Positions 26,818 to 34,260 of a stretch of 64,000 nucleotides of DNA are shown piece by piece. The stretch's first letter is position 1; each line of letters begins with the position of its first letter. The stretch comes from Bacillus aerolatus (GTDB taxonomy: Bacteria; Bacillota; Bacilli; Bacillales; Domibacillaceae). The notes beneath the pieces are model-generated. The model was not told the DNA's origin, made no database searches, and was given only the letters and a program-made list of their open reading frames with translations. A program made the position numbers and the translations under genes. The stretch is taken from the NCBI RefSeq assembly GCF_009183655.1, contig NZ_WEIO01000011.1, positions 96,436-160,435 on the forward strand, given 5' to 3'.

Positions 26818-28200
26818 CTAGACCGTCGCTTTTGTTTCAACAGGAAGCAATTTTCCGGGATTTAAAATATTGTCAGGGTCGAGCATATGTTTAATGCCTG
26901 CCATCACGTCAAGTGCTTCGCCGTGTTCCTGGCGCTGGTACTTGATTTTGCCAAGGCCCACTCCGTGTTCTCCTGTACAACTGCCTCCGAGAGTGAAAGC
27001 AAACTCAACAATTTCCTCATTTAACAGGCTCGTCTTTTGAACTTGTTCTTTATCTTTCGGATCAAATAAGACGAGTGTATGGAAGTTTCCGTCACCGATG
27101 TGTCCGAGAACGGCTCCGTCAAAGCCGTGTTTTTCAATGCGTGTGCGGGCGTATTCCACCATCTCGGGCAGTTTCGATATTGGCACACATACATCTGTGC
27201 CGATCGTCTCAAGCTTCGGGTCGCTGTGGCGAAACGCATAGGACAAGTCGTGTCTTGCTTTCCAGAGCTGGGCTCTTTTTAAGCTGTCTTTTTCGAATGT
27301 AAACTCCTGGCACTCGTGTTCTTCGAATAAATCATAGACAAATTGAGCGTCTGCTTCATTTCCGGCTTCGTTGCCATGGAATTCAAGAAATAAAGAAGGC
27401 TCTTCGGGGAAAACGGTTCCGCTGAAAAGATTGACCTGGGCGATGGAGCGGTCATCAACGAGTTCCATGCGGGCAATCGGGATACCGGCAGAAAGGATGG
27501 AAACGGCAGCTTCCACACATTGTTTTACCGTAGGGAAGCAGGCTCTCGCTGCCATAATAGATTCAGGAATGCCGTGCAGCTTTAACGTGATTTCCGTAAA
27601 TAAGCCGAGGGTCCCTTCTGATCCGGCAAATAAGCTGTTCAAGTGATAGCCGGAAGAAGACTTTTTGGCAAGTGTACCTGTATGTATAATACGGCCGTCT
27701 GCCAGCACGACTTCGAGGTCGAGTATTTGATCTTTCATGACGCCATATCTCACAGCTTGTGTGCCGCTTGCGTTCGTGGCGGTCATTCCGCCGATCGTCG
27801 CATCAGCTCCAGGATCTACCGGAAAAAATAATCCATGCTTGTTCAATTCATGATTTAACTGCAGTCTTGTCACTCCAGGCTGTACTTTTACGATTAAATC
27901 TTCCGCGCGCAGTTCAACAATTTGGTTCATTTGGCTAAAATCGACTGATATGCCTTTATGAACAGGAATGGCATGGCCTTCAAGGCCTGATCCCACCCCG
28001 AAAGGAACAACGGGGATTTTATTTTCTTTCGCAAATGCAACAATCTTTTGAACATCTTCTTTCGATTCCGGGAAGGCAACAACATCAGGTAGTACAGGCT
28101 CAAAATAAGATTCATCTTTGCTGTGATGCTCGAGTATTGTTTCGTTTGCCGTCACCTTTTCCGGACCAAGAAGTTCAGTTAAGTGTTTTAAAAGATTCAT
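26818..28200 (-). CDS. FAD-linked oxidase, GlcD / D-lactate dehydrogenase family
   Basis: 460 residues with an FAD_binding_4 domain (VVAFPESKEDVQKIVAFA, PVVPFGVGSGLEGHA, VDPGADATIGGMTATNASG) and the FAD-oxidase C domain ending GSCTGEHGVGLGK. This set fits glycolate/D-lactate/D-2-hydroxyglutarate dehydrogenases. I take the ATG at 28200 (AAAGTGGTGA upstream) rather than longer frames with no ribosome site. Encoded alone, convergent with CdaR copy 2, behind a cre-like sequence. Probably oxidises a D-2-hydroxyacid, passing electrons to the respiratory chain. Confidence 0.87.
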   Translation of the reverse strand: MNLLKHLTELLGPEKVTANETILEHHSKDESYFEPVLPDVVAFPESKEDVQKIVAFAKENKIPVVPFGVGSGLEGHAIPVHKGISVDFSQMNQIVELRAEDLIVKVQPGVTRLQLNHELNKHGLFFPVDPGADATIGGMTATNASGTQAVRYGVMKDQILDLEVVLADGRIIHTGTLAKKSSSGYHLNSLFAGSEGTLGLFTEITLKLHGIPESIMAARACFPTVKQCVEAAVSILSAGIPIARMELVDDRSIAQVNLFSGTVFPEEPSLFLEFHGNEAGNEADAQFVYDLFEEHECQEFTFEKDSLKRAQLWKARHDLSYAFRHSDPKLETIGTDVCVPISKLPEMVEYARTRIEKHGFDGAVLGHIGDGNFHTLVLFDPKDKEQVQKTSLLNEEIVEFAFTLGGSCTGEHGVGLGKIKYQRQEHGEALDVMAGIKHMLDPDNILNPGKLLPVETKATV

Positions 28201-28270
28201 CGTTTCACCACTTTCGCTGCCTATATTTTTTGAAAAATCATTTAATTTAATGATAGCATATCGTAAAATT

Positions 28271-28319
28271 ACTGTATACTGAATACTGTATATAATTACC
28301 AGAGGGGAAGCGTTTTCAA
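28271..28319 (-). promoter_or_regulatory. Promoter region of the GlcD-type gene: cre-like site and ACTGTATA direct repeats
   Basis: On the minus strand TTGAAA (28314-28319) begins a 16-base cre-like sequence TTGAAAACGCTTCCCC that fits the CcpA consensus except for the last two positions, and can act as -35 for TTATAT about 18 bases downstream. Two copies of ACTGTATA (plus-strand 28271 and 28285) lie 14 bases apart just beyond and may be an operator. Confidence 0.45.
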
Positions 28320-28330
28320 TTAATTTGCAG

Positions 28331-28359
28331 AAAAAAACAGCTCGATTAATTGGGCTGTT
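28331..28359 (-). terminator. Terminator of the SE1832-family gene
   Basis: On the minus strand AACAGC, 12-base loop, GCTGTT followed by TTTTTTT, directly after the stop at 28362. Confidence 0.65.
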
Positions 28360-28361
28360 CA

Positions 28362-28541
28362 TTAAGACAGTGCAGCAAGCTTGTCATTCAGCTCTTTTAA
28401 CTCTTTTTCCATACGGATCAGCTGCTCTTCGGCTTTAGTTACGCCGTTTCCTGTGGACTCCAACTTTTCTATATCTCCCTGAACGCGGATATAGTCCATT
28501 TTCAATTCAGCAATTTTTGCTTCAATTTCAGATTTCGTCAT
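28362..28541 (-). CDS. Small coiled-coil protein, SE1832 family (59 aa)
   Basis: MTKSEIEAKIAELKMDY followed by a lysine/glutamate-rich helix; matches the SE1832 family of small conserved Firmicute proteins of unknown function. Probably a helical hairpin. ATG at 28541 lies seven bases after AAAGGAG, so it is preferred over the GTG one codon upstream. Confidence 0.8.
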   Translation of the reverse strand: MTKSEIEAKIAELKMDYIRVQGDIEKLESTGNGVTKAEEQLIRMEKELKELNDKLAALS

Positions 28542-28620
28542 CACTTATCTCCTTTAGTGTTTTTTATATTTTAAAGGACATAAATACTTGAAAGCAATTT
28601 TAAAGAGTGGAGGGTAAATT

Positions 28621-29697
28621 ATGCTCGGATTAACGTTAAAACTTCCTGTATGGCAGGCGCCGATGGCGGGAATATCAACACCTGAATTAACAGCCGCTGC
28701 TTCAAACGCGGGAGTACTCGGAAACATTGGCGCCGGCTATTTATCAGGGGAACAAACGGAAGAGTTTGTCCAGCGCGTGAAAAGGCTGACGAAAGCGCCA
28801 TTTGGCATCAATCTATTTGTGCCCGAGAAAGTGCAGGCAGACCTTAAACAAGTGGAAACAGCTCACCAGCTTCTCGCTCCGTATCGCCGGGAACTTGGCA
28901 TGGAGGAAGATGAGAGCGGAATGCCTGCTGCTCCGTCCGCTTTTAATGAGCAGCTTACCATTGTTTTGCAGGAAAAAGTGAAGGTATGTTCTTTTACATT
29001 TGGACTGCCTCCGGAAGAGGTAATTGAGCAATTAAAAGCGAACGGAACGGTTACAGTCGGAACGGCAACAACAGTTGATGAAGCTATTGCATGTGAACGG
29101 GCGGGGATAGATGCCGTCGTTGTGCAAGGCAGTGAAGCCGGAGGACACCGGGGAGCGTTTCAACAGCCAGAGAGCATGATCGGTTTAATGTCTCTGCTCC
29201 CGCAGGCCGTTCAAGAAGTGAGCATTCCTGTTATTGCTGCTGGAGGGGTGATGAATGGTAAGGGAGTAGCAGCCGCTCTTTGTCTCGGCGCTTCAGCCGC
29301 GCAGCTCGGAACTGCCTTTTTAGTAACAGAAGAAAGCGGCGCCCATCCGCTTCATAAAGAAGCCATTCTCTCGGCCAATGAAAAAGATATCGTACTTACA
29401 AAAGCTTTTTCAGGAAAAACAGCCCGCGGCGTTTCCAACAGATTTATAAAAGAAATGCAAAAACGGGAACATGCCTTGCTTCCTTATCCGCTTCAGCACG
29501 TATTAACTTCTGGGATAAGGAAGCAGGCAGGAAGACTCGATGAAAAAGAATTTATGTCGCTTTGGTCAGGGCAAAGCCCGCGGCTCGGCAAAAGACAAAC
29601 AGTCGATGAACTTGTTATACACATCGCGAAGGAAACAGAGGAAGCGCTGCTGGCGGCGAACGCCACAATGCAAAACATGAAAAGGAGCAACCACTGA
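28621..29697 (+). CDS. NAD(P)H-dependent flavin oxidoreductase / nitronate monooxygenase family
   Basis: 358-residue TIM-barrel FMN protein. VWQAPMAGISTPELTAA at the N-terminus, the FMN-phosphate loop VVQGSEAGGHRG (about residue 165) and PVIAAGGVMNGKGVAAAL are signatures of nitronate monooxygenases (2-nitropropane dioxygenase family). It would detoxify alkyl nitronates such as propionate-3-nitronate using FMN. GGAGGG precedes the ATG. Single gene with its own terminator. Confidence 0.88.
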   Translation: MLGLTLKLPVWQAPMAGISTPELTAAASNAGVLGNIGAGYLSGEQTEEFVQRVKRLTKAPFGINLFVPEKVQADLKQVETAHQLLAPYRRELGMEEDESGMPAAPSAFNEQLTIVLQEKVKVCSFTFGLPPEEVIEQLKANGTVTVGTATTVDEAIACERAGIDAVVVQGSEAGGHRGAFQQPESMIGLMSLLPQAVQEVSIPVIAAGGVMNGKGVAAALCLGASAAQLGTAFLVTEESGAHPLHKEAILSANEKDIVLTKAFSGKTARGVSNRFIKEMQKREHALLPYPLQHVLTSGIRKQAGRLDEKEFMSLWSGQSPRLGKRQTVDELVIHIAKETEEALLAANATMQNMKRSNH

Positions 29698-29716
29698 CCG
29701 GTTGCTCCTTTTTTGT
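29681..29716 (+). terminator. Terminator of the nitronate monooxygenase gene
   Basis: AAAGGAGCAACC, loop, GGTTGCTCCTTTTTT; the stop codon lies inside the loop. Confidence 0.85.
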
Positions 29717-29775
29717 CCTCCAGGAAATTATAGGTTTGCAAACTGTAGATAACTTCGCTAATGGATCGGGTCTAC

Positions 29776-29896
29776 GTCCAGCTCCAGCGCCTAGCCCCTC
29801 TAGGTCAAATAACCTTTCACCAATGAAGTCAAAAGGCCGACTTCTTTGGTGAAAGAACATTTGCTTGTCGGGGCTAATCAAGGCGCTTGCGCATTT
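29776..29896 (+). repeat. Dispersed palindromic repeat, family A, copy 2
   Basis: GTCCAGCTCCAGCGCCTAGC at the left, TTGTCGGGGCTAATCAAGGC at the right, and an inner hairpin AAGTCAAAAG / CTTCTTTGGTGAAAG. Again placed just downstream of a terminated gene. Confidence 0.85.
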
Positions 29897-29907
29897 GTTC
29901 CTTATAT

Positions 29908-30015
29908 TTAATAAAATGTTACAAAGTCAAAAGCTAAATTTAAAAAGAAAATCGAATGAATAGTGACGAAGATCAATCCTTGCTTATTTAATTTTTGTGT
30001 GATTGCCTGATCCAT
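29908..30015 (-). CDS. Very small hydrophobic protein (35 aa)
   Basis: ATG at 30015 four bases after GAGGTGAT on the minus strand: a polar start (MDQAITQKLNKQ) and then one hydrophobic helix (LIFVTIHSIFFLNLAFDFV). Fits a single-span membrane peptide. Family not recognised; an open frame this short can occur by chance, but ribosome site, composition and its place in an otherwise empty stretch support it. Confidence 0.5.
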   Translation of the reverse strand: MDQAITQKLNKQGLIFVTIHSIFFLNLAFDFVTFY

Positions 30016-30183
30016 AAATATCACCTCATTAAAGTTTGTAAGATTATTATATAACTATTTAAGTGAAAATTCAAAATATTTTTAACTGATTTGTCACATT
30101 TTTTTTCGTTTGGGCCTTGATTTATTTTTTTGATGGAAACCGCTTCCTGTTTTGTGAAAAAAGAAGAGAAAAACCCCTAAAAA

Positions 30184-30270
30184 AAGAGCCAGGCACCTCC
30201 ACGCTATACAGTAAAAAAATATTAGTTGAAATACTGGATTTATACGTGTGAAGGAGGGACTAGGCACTTA
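30184..30270. repeat. Imperfect inverted repeat, family B, copy 2
   Basis: Ends GAGCCAGGCACCTCCACG and GAAGGAGGGACTAGGCACTT, similar in sequence and order to the copy at 5207-5297 read on the other strand. The rest of the gap between 30016 and 30291 shows no gene. Confidence 0.5.
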
Positions 30271-30291
30271 TGGTATCTACTATGTTTTATT

Positions 30292-31746
30292 TTATAAAAT
30301 TGGGGATAACAATCTAGAGATGGATTCTTTAAACTTAATTAGTTTTTTTCTGTTTTGATAAAGATCAGGAGTTAATTCAAACGATAAATCCATATCTCTT
30401 TCAAATATCTTCGCCAATTTCTGGCTTGTTCTATGATGATAAATAAAGGCGTTGACTTCAAAATTCAAACGAAAACTCCGCACGTCAATATTGGCGGTGC
30501 CGACAGAACTTAGCTTCTTATCGACAACAATAGTTTTTGCATGAATAAATCCAGCATCATAAATATACGTCTTGGCTCCAGCTTTCATTAATTCGCCGAT
30601 ATAGGAATAAGTAGCCCAGTAAACAAACATGTGGTCAGGCTTGTTTGGAATCATAATCCGGACATCGACACCGGAAAGGGCAGCAATCCGGAGCGCATCG
30701 AGAAGGCTGGCATCAGGAATAAAATAAGGCGTTTGAATATAAACGGACTTCCGTGCTGATGAAATCATTTTAATGTAACCGTTTTTAATTTGTTCCCATT
30801 CTGAATCTGGCCCGCTCGTTACGATTTGCATGGAAACATTATTATTAGAAGGTTTATTTGGGAAGTAATGGTCGGAATAATGAATGTCATAGCGCTTTGA
30901 TGCTTGATTCCAGTCTAAAATAAAGCGGGTTTGAATCGCGTGGACTGCTGTTCCTTCAATTCGTAAATGAGTATCGCGCCAATAACCGAATTTCGGGTTG
31001 CGGCCAAGGTATTCATCGCCGATATTAAAGCCGCCGACGTAACCAATCTGTCCGTCAATAATAGCAAGCTTACGATGGTTGCGATAATTAAGCCGTAAAT
31101 TAATAAAAGGGATCCTGGAAGGGAAAAATACTTCCACGATGCCGCCGGCTTCAATCAATTCTTTAAAATGTCTTTTCCGGACACCACGGGAACCCATTTC
31201 ATCATAAAGTACTCTGACTTCCACTCCTTGCTTCGCTTTTTCCGTTAACTGCCGGACAATTTCGGAACCAAGGTGATCGACACGGAAAATATAATATTGC
31301 AGGTGAATATGGTGTTTTGCACGGTTGATATCTTCAAGGAGCGCATTAAATTTATCTTTGCCATCGGTAAAGATGGTCACCTCATTGTCTTCTGTCAGTA
31401 CAGCATCATTGTTGCGCAAAAGCATATAAACCAAATCTTTATTTTCTTCTGTATGGGGATTGCGAAAATGGAACAATTCGTTTTTAATTTCATATATTTG
31501 AGTCTGGAGCGATGCTTCTATTCCAATTTTCACTTTGTCGTCCCAGTCAAACAGACGCTGTCTGCTTAAGTTCTGGCCAAAAACCAAGTATAGAAGAAAG
31601 CCGAGAACTGGTATGAAAAGCAATACCATCAGCCATGCCCAAGTAGCTGCCGCATCACGTCTTTCCATAAAAATAACGACGAGGGAAAAAGAAAAATTCA
31701 AAAATAACAGGGCGTAAGCAAACCAGGCCCACACATTTATATCCAT
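30292..31746 (-). CDS. cls: Cardiolipin synthase
   Basis: 484 residues, the usual length of bacterial cardiolipin synthases. Two N-terminal transmembrane helices (about 6-27 and 34-56), then two phospholipase-D-type catalytic motifs: HRKLAIIDGQIGYVGG (His224) and HAKTIVVDKKLSSVGT (about residue 405). It joins two phosphatidylglycerol molecules into cardiolipin plus glycerol in the cytoplasmic membrane. GGTGG ribosome site before the ATG. Monocistronic. Confidence 0.94.
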   Translation of the reverse strand: MDINVWAWFAYALLFLNFSFSLVVIFMERRDAAATWAWLMVLLFIPVLGFLLYLVFGQNLSRQRLFDWDDKVKIGIEASLQTQIYEIKNELFHFRNPHTEENKDLVYMLLRNNDAVLTEDNEVTIFTDGKDKFNALLEDINRAKHHIHLQYYIFRVDHLGSEIVRQLTEKAKQGVEVRVLYDEMGSRGVRKRHFKELIEAGGIVEVFFPSRIPFINLRLNYRNHRKLAIIDGQIGYVGGFNIGDEYLGRNPKFGYWRDTHLRIEGTAVHAIQTRFILDWNQASKRYDIHYSDHYFPNKPSNNNVSMQIVTSGPDSEWEQIKNGYIKMISSARKSVYIQTPYFIPDASLLDALRIAALSGVDVRIMIPNKPDHMFVYWATYSYIGELMKAGAKTYIYDAGFIHAKTIVVDKKLSSVGTANIDVRSFRLNFEVNAFIYHHRTSQKLAKIFERDMDLSFELTPDLYQNRKKLIKFKESISRLLSPIL

Positions 31747-31865
31747 ATGTTACCACCGACTTTACGATTGGATTTAATTGAAATGATTCATCTCTTACCT
31801 ATGTTATCAAGGAAAGATGAATATTTCTACAAAAGGAAAAATAGCCGAATAACAATAAACCCTAC

Positions 31866-31893
31866 TTGACACATGGGTATTTAATGGTATAGA
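31866..31893 (+). promoter_or_regulatory. SigA promoter of tcyP
   Basis: TTGACA (31866-31871), 16-base spacer, TATAGA (31888-31893), 30 bases before the start codon. Confidence 0.7.
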
Positions 31894-31922
31894 GTATTCG
31901 TTAGTGAAAAGGGGGAAGAACG

Positions 31923-33311
31923 ATGGGTTCATTTTTTATCATTATTAATGTAGCTGCGCTGCTTCTTTTAGCAGGCGTTTTATATTTTATGCAAAAAAAA
32001 CATATCTCATTTTCTAAGCGTGTATTTACTGCTTTAGGGATGGGGATTGTCCTAGGCTTTGTCTTACAGCTTATTTACGGATTGGAATCAGAAACACTTC
32101 TGCAATCCACAGAATGGTTTAATATAATTGGAACAGGTTATGTGAAATTATTGCAAATGGTCGTTATGCCGCTCGTCTTTATCTCGATCGTTTCTGCATT
32201 TACGAAGCTGACGATTACAACCAACCTTGGGAAAGTCGCCGGATTAATTATTGGTTTGCTAGTTGGTACGACAGCGGTAGCGGCGGCTGTTGGGATTAGT
32301 GCAACACTTGGCTTTAACTTGGAAGCTGTACAAATTGATGGCGGCGAAACGGAACAGGCACGCGGCCAGGAAATCGAGCAACAATATACGGAAATCGAAG
32401 GGCAATCGTTCCCGCAAAAAATTATCGAGCTGATCCCGGCTAATCCGTTCCTTGACTTTACGGGTCAGCGCGGAACTTCTACGATTGCGGTTGTTATCTT
32501 TGCTGCATTCGTCGGTTTTGCCTTTTTAGGAATTAAAAGAAAAGAACCGGAACAAGCTGAGTTTTTCAAAAAAATGATAGATGCGATCTACAGCATTGTC
32601 ATGCGGATTGTGACGCTCGTCTTGCGGCTGACACCATATGGAATTTTGGCTATTATGGCAAAAACAGTAGCGACGAGCAATTTTGCGGCTATTGCCAAAC
32701 TTGGAGAATTCGTGCTGGCTTCTTATGTCGCATTGGCCGTTATGTTTATCATCCATTTGCTTATTCTTACTTTAGCTGGACTCAATCCAATCACTTATGT
32801 GAAAAAAGCATTTCCGGTATTGTCGTTTGCGTTTACTTCCCGCTCAAGTGCGGGCACGCTTCCGTTAAATATTAAAGCACAAACAAAATCATTCGGCGTG
32901 CCTGAAGGGATTGCCAACTTTGCCGGTTCGTTCGGGCTGTCAATCGGTCAAAACGGCTGTGCGGGTGTGTATCCGGCCATGCTGGCTGTGATGATTGCGC
33001 CGACAGTAGGAATTGATCCGCTTTCACCGACGTTTCTTCTGACGTTAATCGCAGTAGTAGCAATCAGTTCTTTCGGAGTGGCAGGGGTCGGTGGTGGAGC
33101 AACTTTCGCGGCTATCCTTGTCTTGTCAACGATGAACCTTCCTGTAGCGCTTGCCGGACTGCTTATTTCCGTTGAACCGTTAATTGATATGGCGCGGACA
33201 GCCGTCAATGTCAGCGGCAGCATGACAGCGGGAGTAGTTACGAGCCGTGTAACAAAAGAGTTGGATACGGGTGTTTACAATGGGCAAGAGAAAGAAGCGA
33301 TATACAGCTAA
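31923..33311 (+). CDS. tcyP: L-cystine:proton/sodium symporter TcyP
   Basis: 462 residues, dicarboxylate/amino acid:cation symporter family, almost the same length as B. subtilis TcyP. Contains the reentrant-loop serine motif FTSRSSAGTLPLNI, the FGLSIGQNGCAG segment and GVAGVGGGATFAAILVLS, which mark the cystine subfamily rather than GltP. About eight transmembrane helices. It imports cystine as a sulfur source. AAAAGGGGG site before the ATG; single gene with its own terminator. Confidence 0.9.
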   Translation: MGSFFIIINVAALLLLAGVLYFMQKKHISFSKRVFTALGMGIVLGFVLQLIYGLESETLLQSTEWFNIIGTGYVKLLQMVVMPLVFISIVSAFTKLTITTNLGKVAGLIIGLLVGTTAVAAAVGISATLGFNLEAVQIDGGETEQARGQEIEQQYTEIEGQSFPQKIIELIPANPFLDFTGQRGTSTIAVVIFAAFVGFAFLGIKRKEPEQAEFFKKMIDAIYSIVMRIVTLVLRLTPYGILAIMAKTVATSNFAAIAKLGEFVLASYVALAVMFIIHLLILTLAGLNPITYVKKAFPVLSFAFTSRSSAGTLPLNIKAQTKSFGVPEGIANFAGSFGLSIGQNGCAGVYPAMLAVMIAPTVGIDPLSPTFLLTLIAVVAISSFGVAGVGGGATFAAILVLSTMNLPVALAGLLISVEPLIDMARTAVNVSGSMTAGVVTSRVTKELDTGVYNGQEKEAIYS

Positions 33312-33316
33312 TACAA

Positions 33317-33345
33317 AAGAAGCCGGCGCCTCCGGCTTCTTTTTC
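33317..33345 (+). terminator. Terminator of tcyP
   Basis: AGAAGCCGG, loop, CCGGCTTCT followed by TTTTC. Confidence 0.85.
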
Positions 33346-33425
33346 TGTCTAAATAAAGATTGAATTTGATGGGTTAACTAGTGGGAAAAGGGGAAAGATA
33401 AAGGTAAATAAAATTTAAAAATTTT

Positions 33426-33453
33426 TGAAACTATTTTTAATATCAGCCGTAAA
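33426..33453 (+). promoter_or_regulatory. ECF-type promoter of the 47-aa gene
   Basis: TGAAAC (33426-33431), 16-base spacer, CGTAAA (33448-33453), 35 bases before the TTG start. Fits the -35 and CGT -10 core of SigW/SigX/SigM-type promoters. Confidence 0.65.
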
Positions 33454-33488
33454 AAGAGTAACGAAAATTTTTTAAAGAGGTGTGTAAA

Positions 33489-33632
33489 TTGGGAAAAGAT
33501 CATGAAAGAGTGTTAAAAATGATTGAACGAATCGCTCAATTAGGTGTTAAAGTTTCAAAAACCAAATCCCGCATCGAAGTGTTCAACTCTTTAAAAAGCT
33601 ACCAAGAATTGATGGATCAAGTAAAGGCCTGA
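33489..33632 (+). CDS. Small hypothetical protein (47 aa) behind an ECF promoter
   Basis: TTG start behind AGAGGTG gives 47 residues: GKDHERVLKMIERIAQLG, a basic middle (KVSKTKSRIE) and a helical end (SLKSYQELMDQVKA). No membrane segment. Predicted small basic helical cytoplasmic protein. It has both its own ECF-type promoter and a strong terminator, so it is a complete transcription unit. Family not recognised. Confidence 0.72.
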   Translation: MGKDHERVLKMIERIAQLGVKVSKTKSRIEVFNSLKSYQELMDQVKA

Positions 33633-33662
33633 AAATACAATGAGTACATAACGCAATGACAA

Positions 33663-33706
33663 AATATCCCGGCTGCAGGCAAAGTGCCTGCAGCCGGGAT
33701 ATTTTT
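33663..33706 (+). terminator. Strong terminator of the 47-aa gene
   Basis: ATCCCGGCTGCAGGC, short loop AAAGT, GCCTGCAGCCGGGAT followed by ATTTTTT; a near perfect 15-base stem. Confidence 0.9.
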
Positions 33707-33765
33707 TATAAAGATTAGGAAAGTACAAATCTTTCGAGTCAGATAACTGTCTCGTGGAAGTGACT

Positions 33766-34014
33766 TGTCCAGCTGCAGCGCCTAGCCCCTCGAGGTCAAA
33801 TAACCTTCCCCAATGAAGTCAAAGAACGGACTTCTTTATAGAAAAGCGGAAGGCGCTCGGTCAGCGCGATAGCGGATTTATAGCTCTCGACGAGGAGTCG
33901 TTCTTTGACTCCGACAGAGGGAGCGAAATCCGCGTACGCGCTAGCGCTTGTAGCTAGACACCGAGGGAAAGAACATTTGCTTGTCGGGGCAAGACAGGCG
34001 CTTCCGCTTTTCTA
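33766..34014 (+). repeat. Dispersed palindromic repeat, family A, copy 3, split by a nested element
   Basis: Left end GTCCAGCTGCAGCGCCTAGC and right end GGCGCTTCCGCTTTTCTA as in the other copies, but the centre (between ACTTCTTTATA and CCGAGGGAAAG) is interrupted by 120 bases that are themselves a family member in reverse orientation. Confidence 0.85.
33841..33960 (-). repeat. Nested, inverted family A-type element inside copy 3
   Basis: Begins GAAAAGCGGAAGGCGCT (reverse complement of the family right end) and ends GCGCTTGTAGCTAGACA (reverse complement of a TGTCTAGCTACA-type left end). Comparison with copy 5, uninterrupted at this place, shows it as an insertion. Confidence 0.7.
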
Positions 34015-34015
34015 A

Positions 34016-34137
34016 TGTCCAGCTGCGCCTCCTTGGGGCTCGAGGTCATATGCCAGTCTGACTGCATGGCTGAAAAACGCCATTTCGTCAGCCTGTCATA
34101 TGCTTGTCGCCCCAGAGCAGTCGGCTCCGCTTTTCTA
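34016..34137 (+). repeat. Dispersed palindromic repeat, family A, copy 4 (diverged)
   Basis: TGTCCAGCTGCGCCTCCTTG ... CTTGTCGCCCCAGAGCAG ... CCGCTTTTCTA. Ends match the family but the outer arms have changed together (CTTGGGGCTCGAGG opposite CTTGTCGCCCCAGAG), a compensatory pattern; the inner stem is ATGCCAGTCTGAC / GTCAGCCTGTCAT. Confidence 0.75.
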
Positions 34138-34138
34138 A

Positions 34139-34260
34139 TGTCCAGCTGCAGAGCCTAGCCCCTCGAGGTCAAATAACCTTCCCCAATGAAGTCAAAGAAC
34201 GGACTTCTTTGGGGAAGAACATTTGTTTGTCGGGGCAAGACAGGCGCTTCCGCTTTTCTT
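34139..34260 (+). repeat. Dispersed palindromic repeat, family A, copy 5
   Basis: Uninterrupted member, TGTCCAGCTGCAGAGCC to GCTTCCGCTTTTCTT, with inner stem CTTCCCCAATGAAGTC / GACTTCTTTGGGGAAG. Its last bases overlap the stop codon of the minus-strand DedA gene. Confidence 0.85.

Noticed and set aside
29615..29881. Minus-strand frame through repeat copy 2
   Set aside because: Its sequence is made of the terminator and the palindromic repeat, so it is a by-product of the repeat's base composition.
33766..34260. CRISPR array
   Set aside because: Units are long palindromes of about 120 bases, diverged and directly joined, with no short identical repeats separated by unique spacers and no cas genes.
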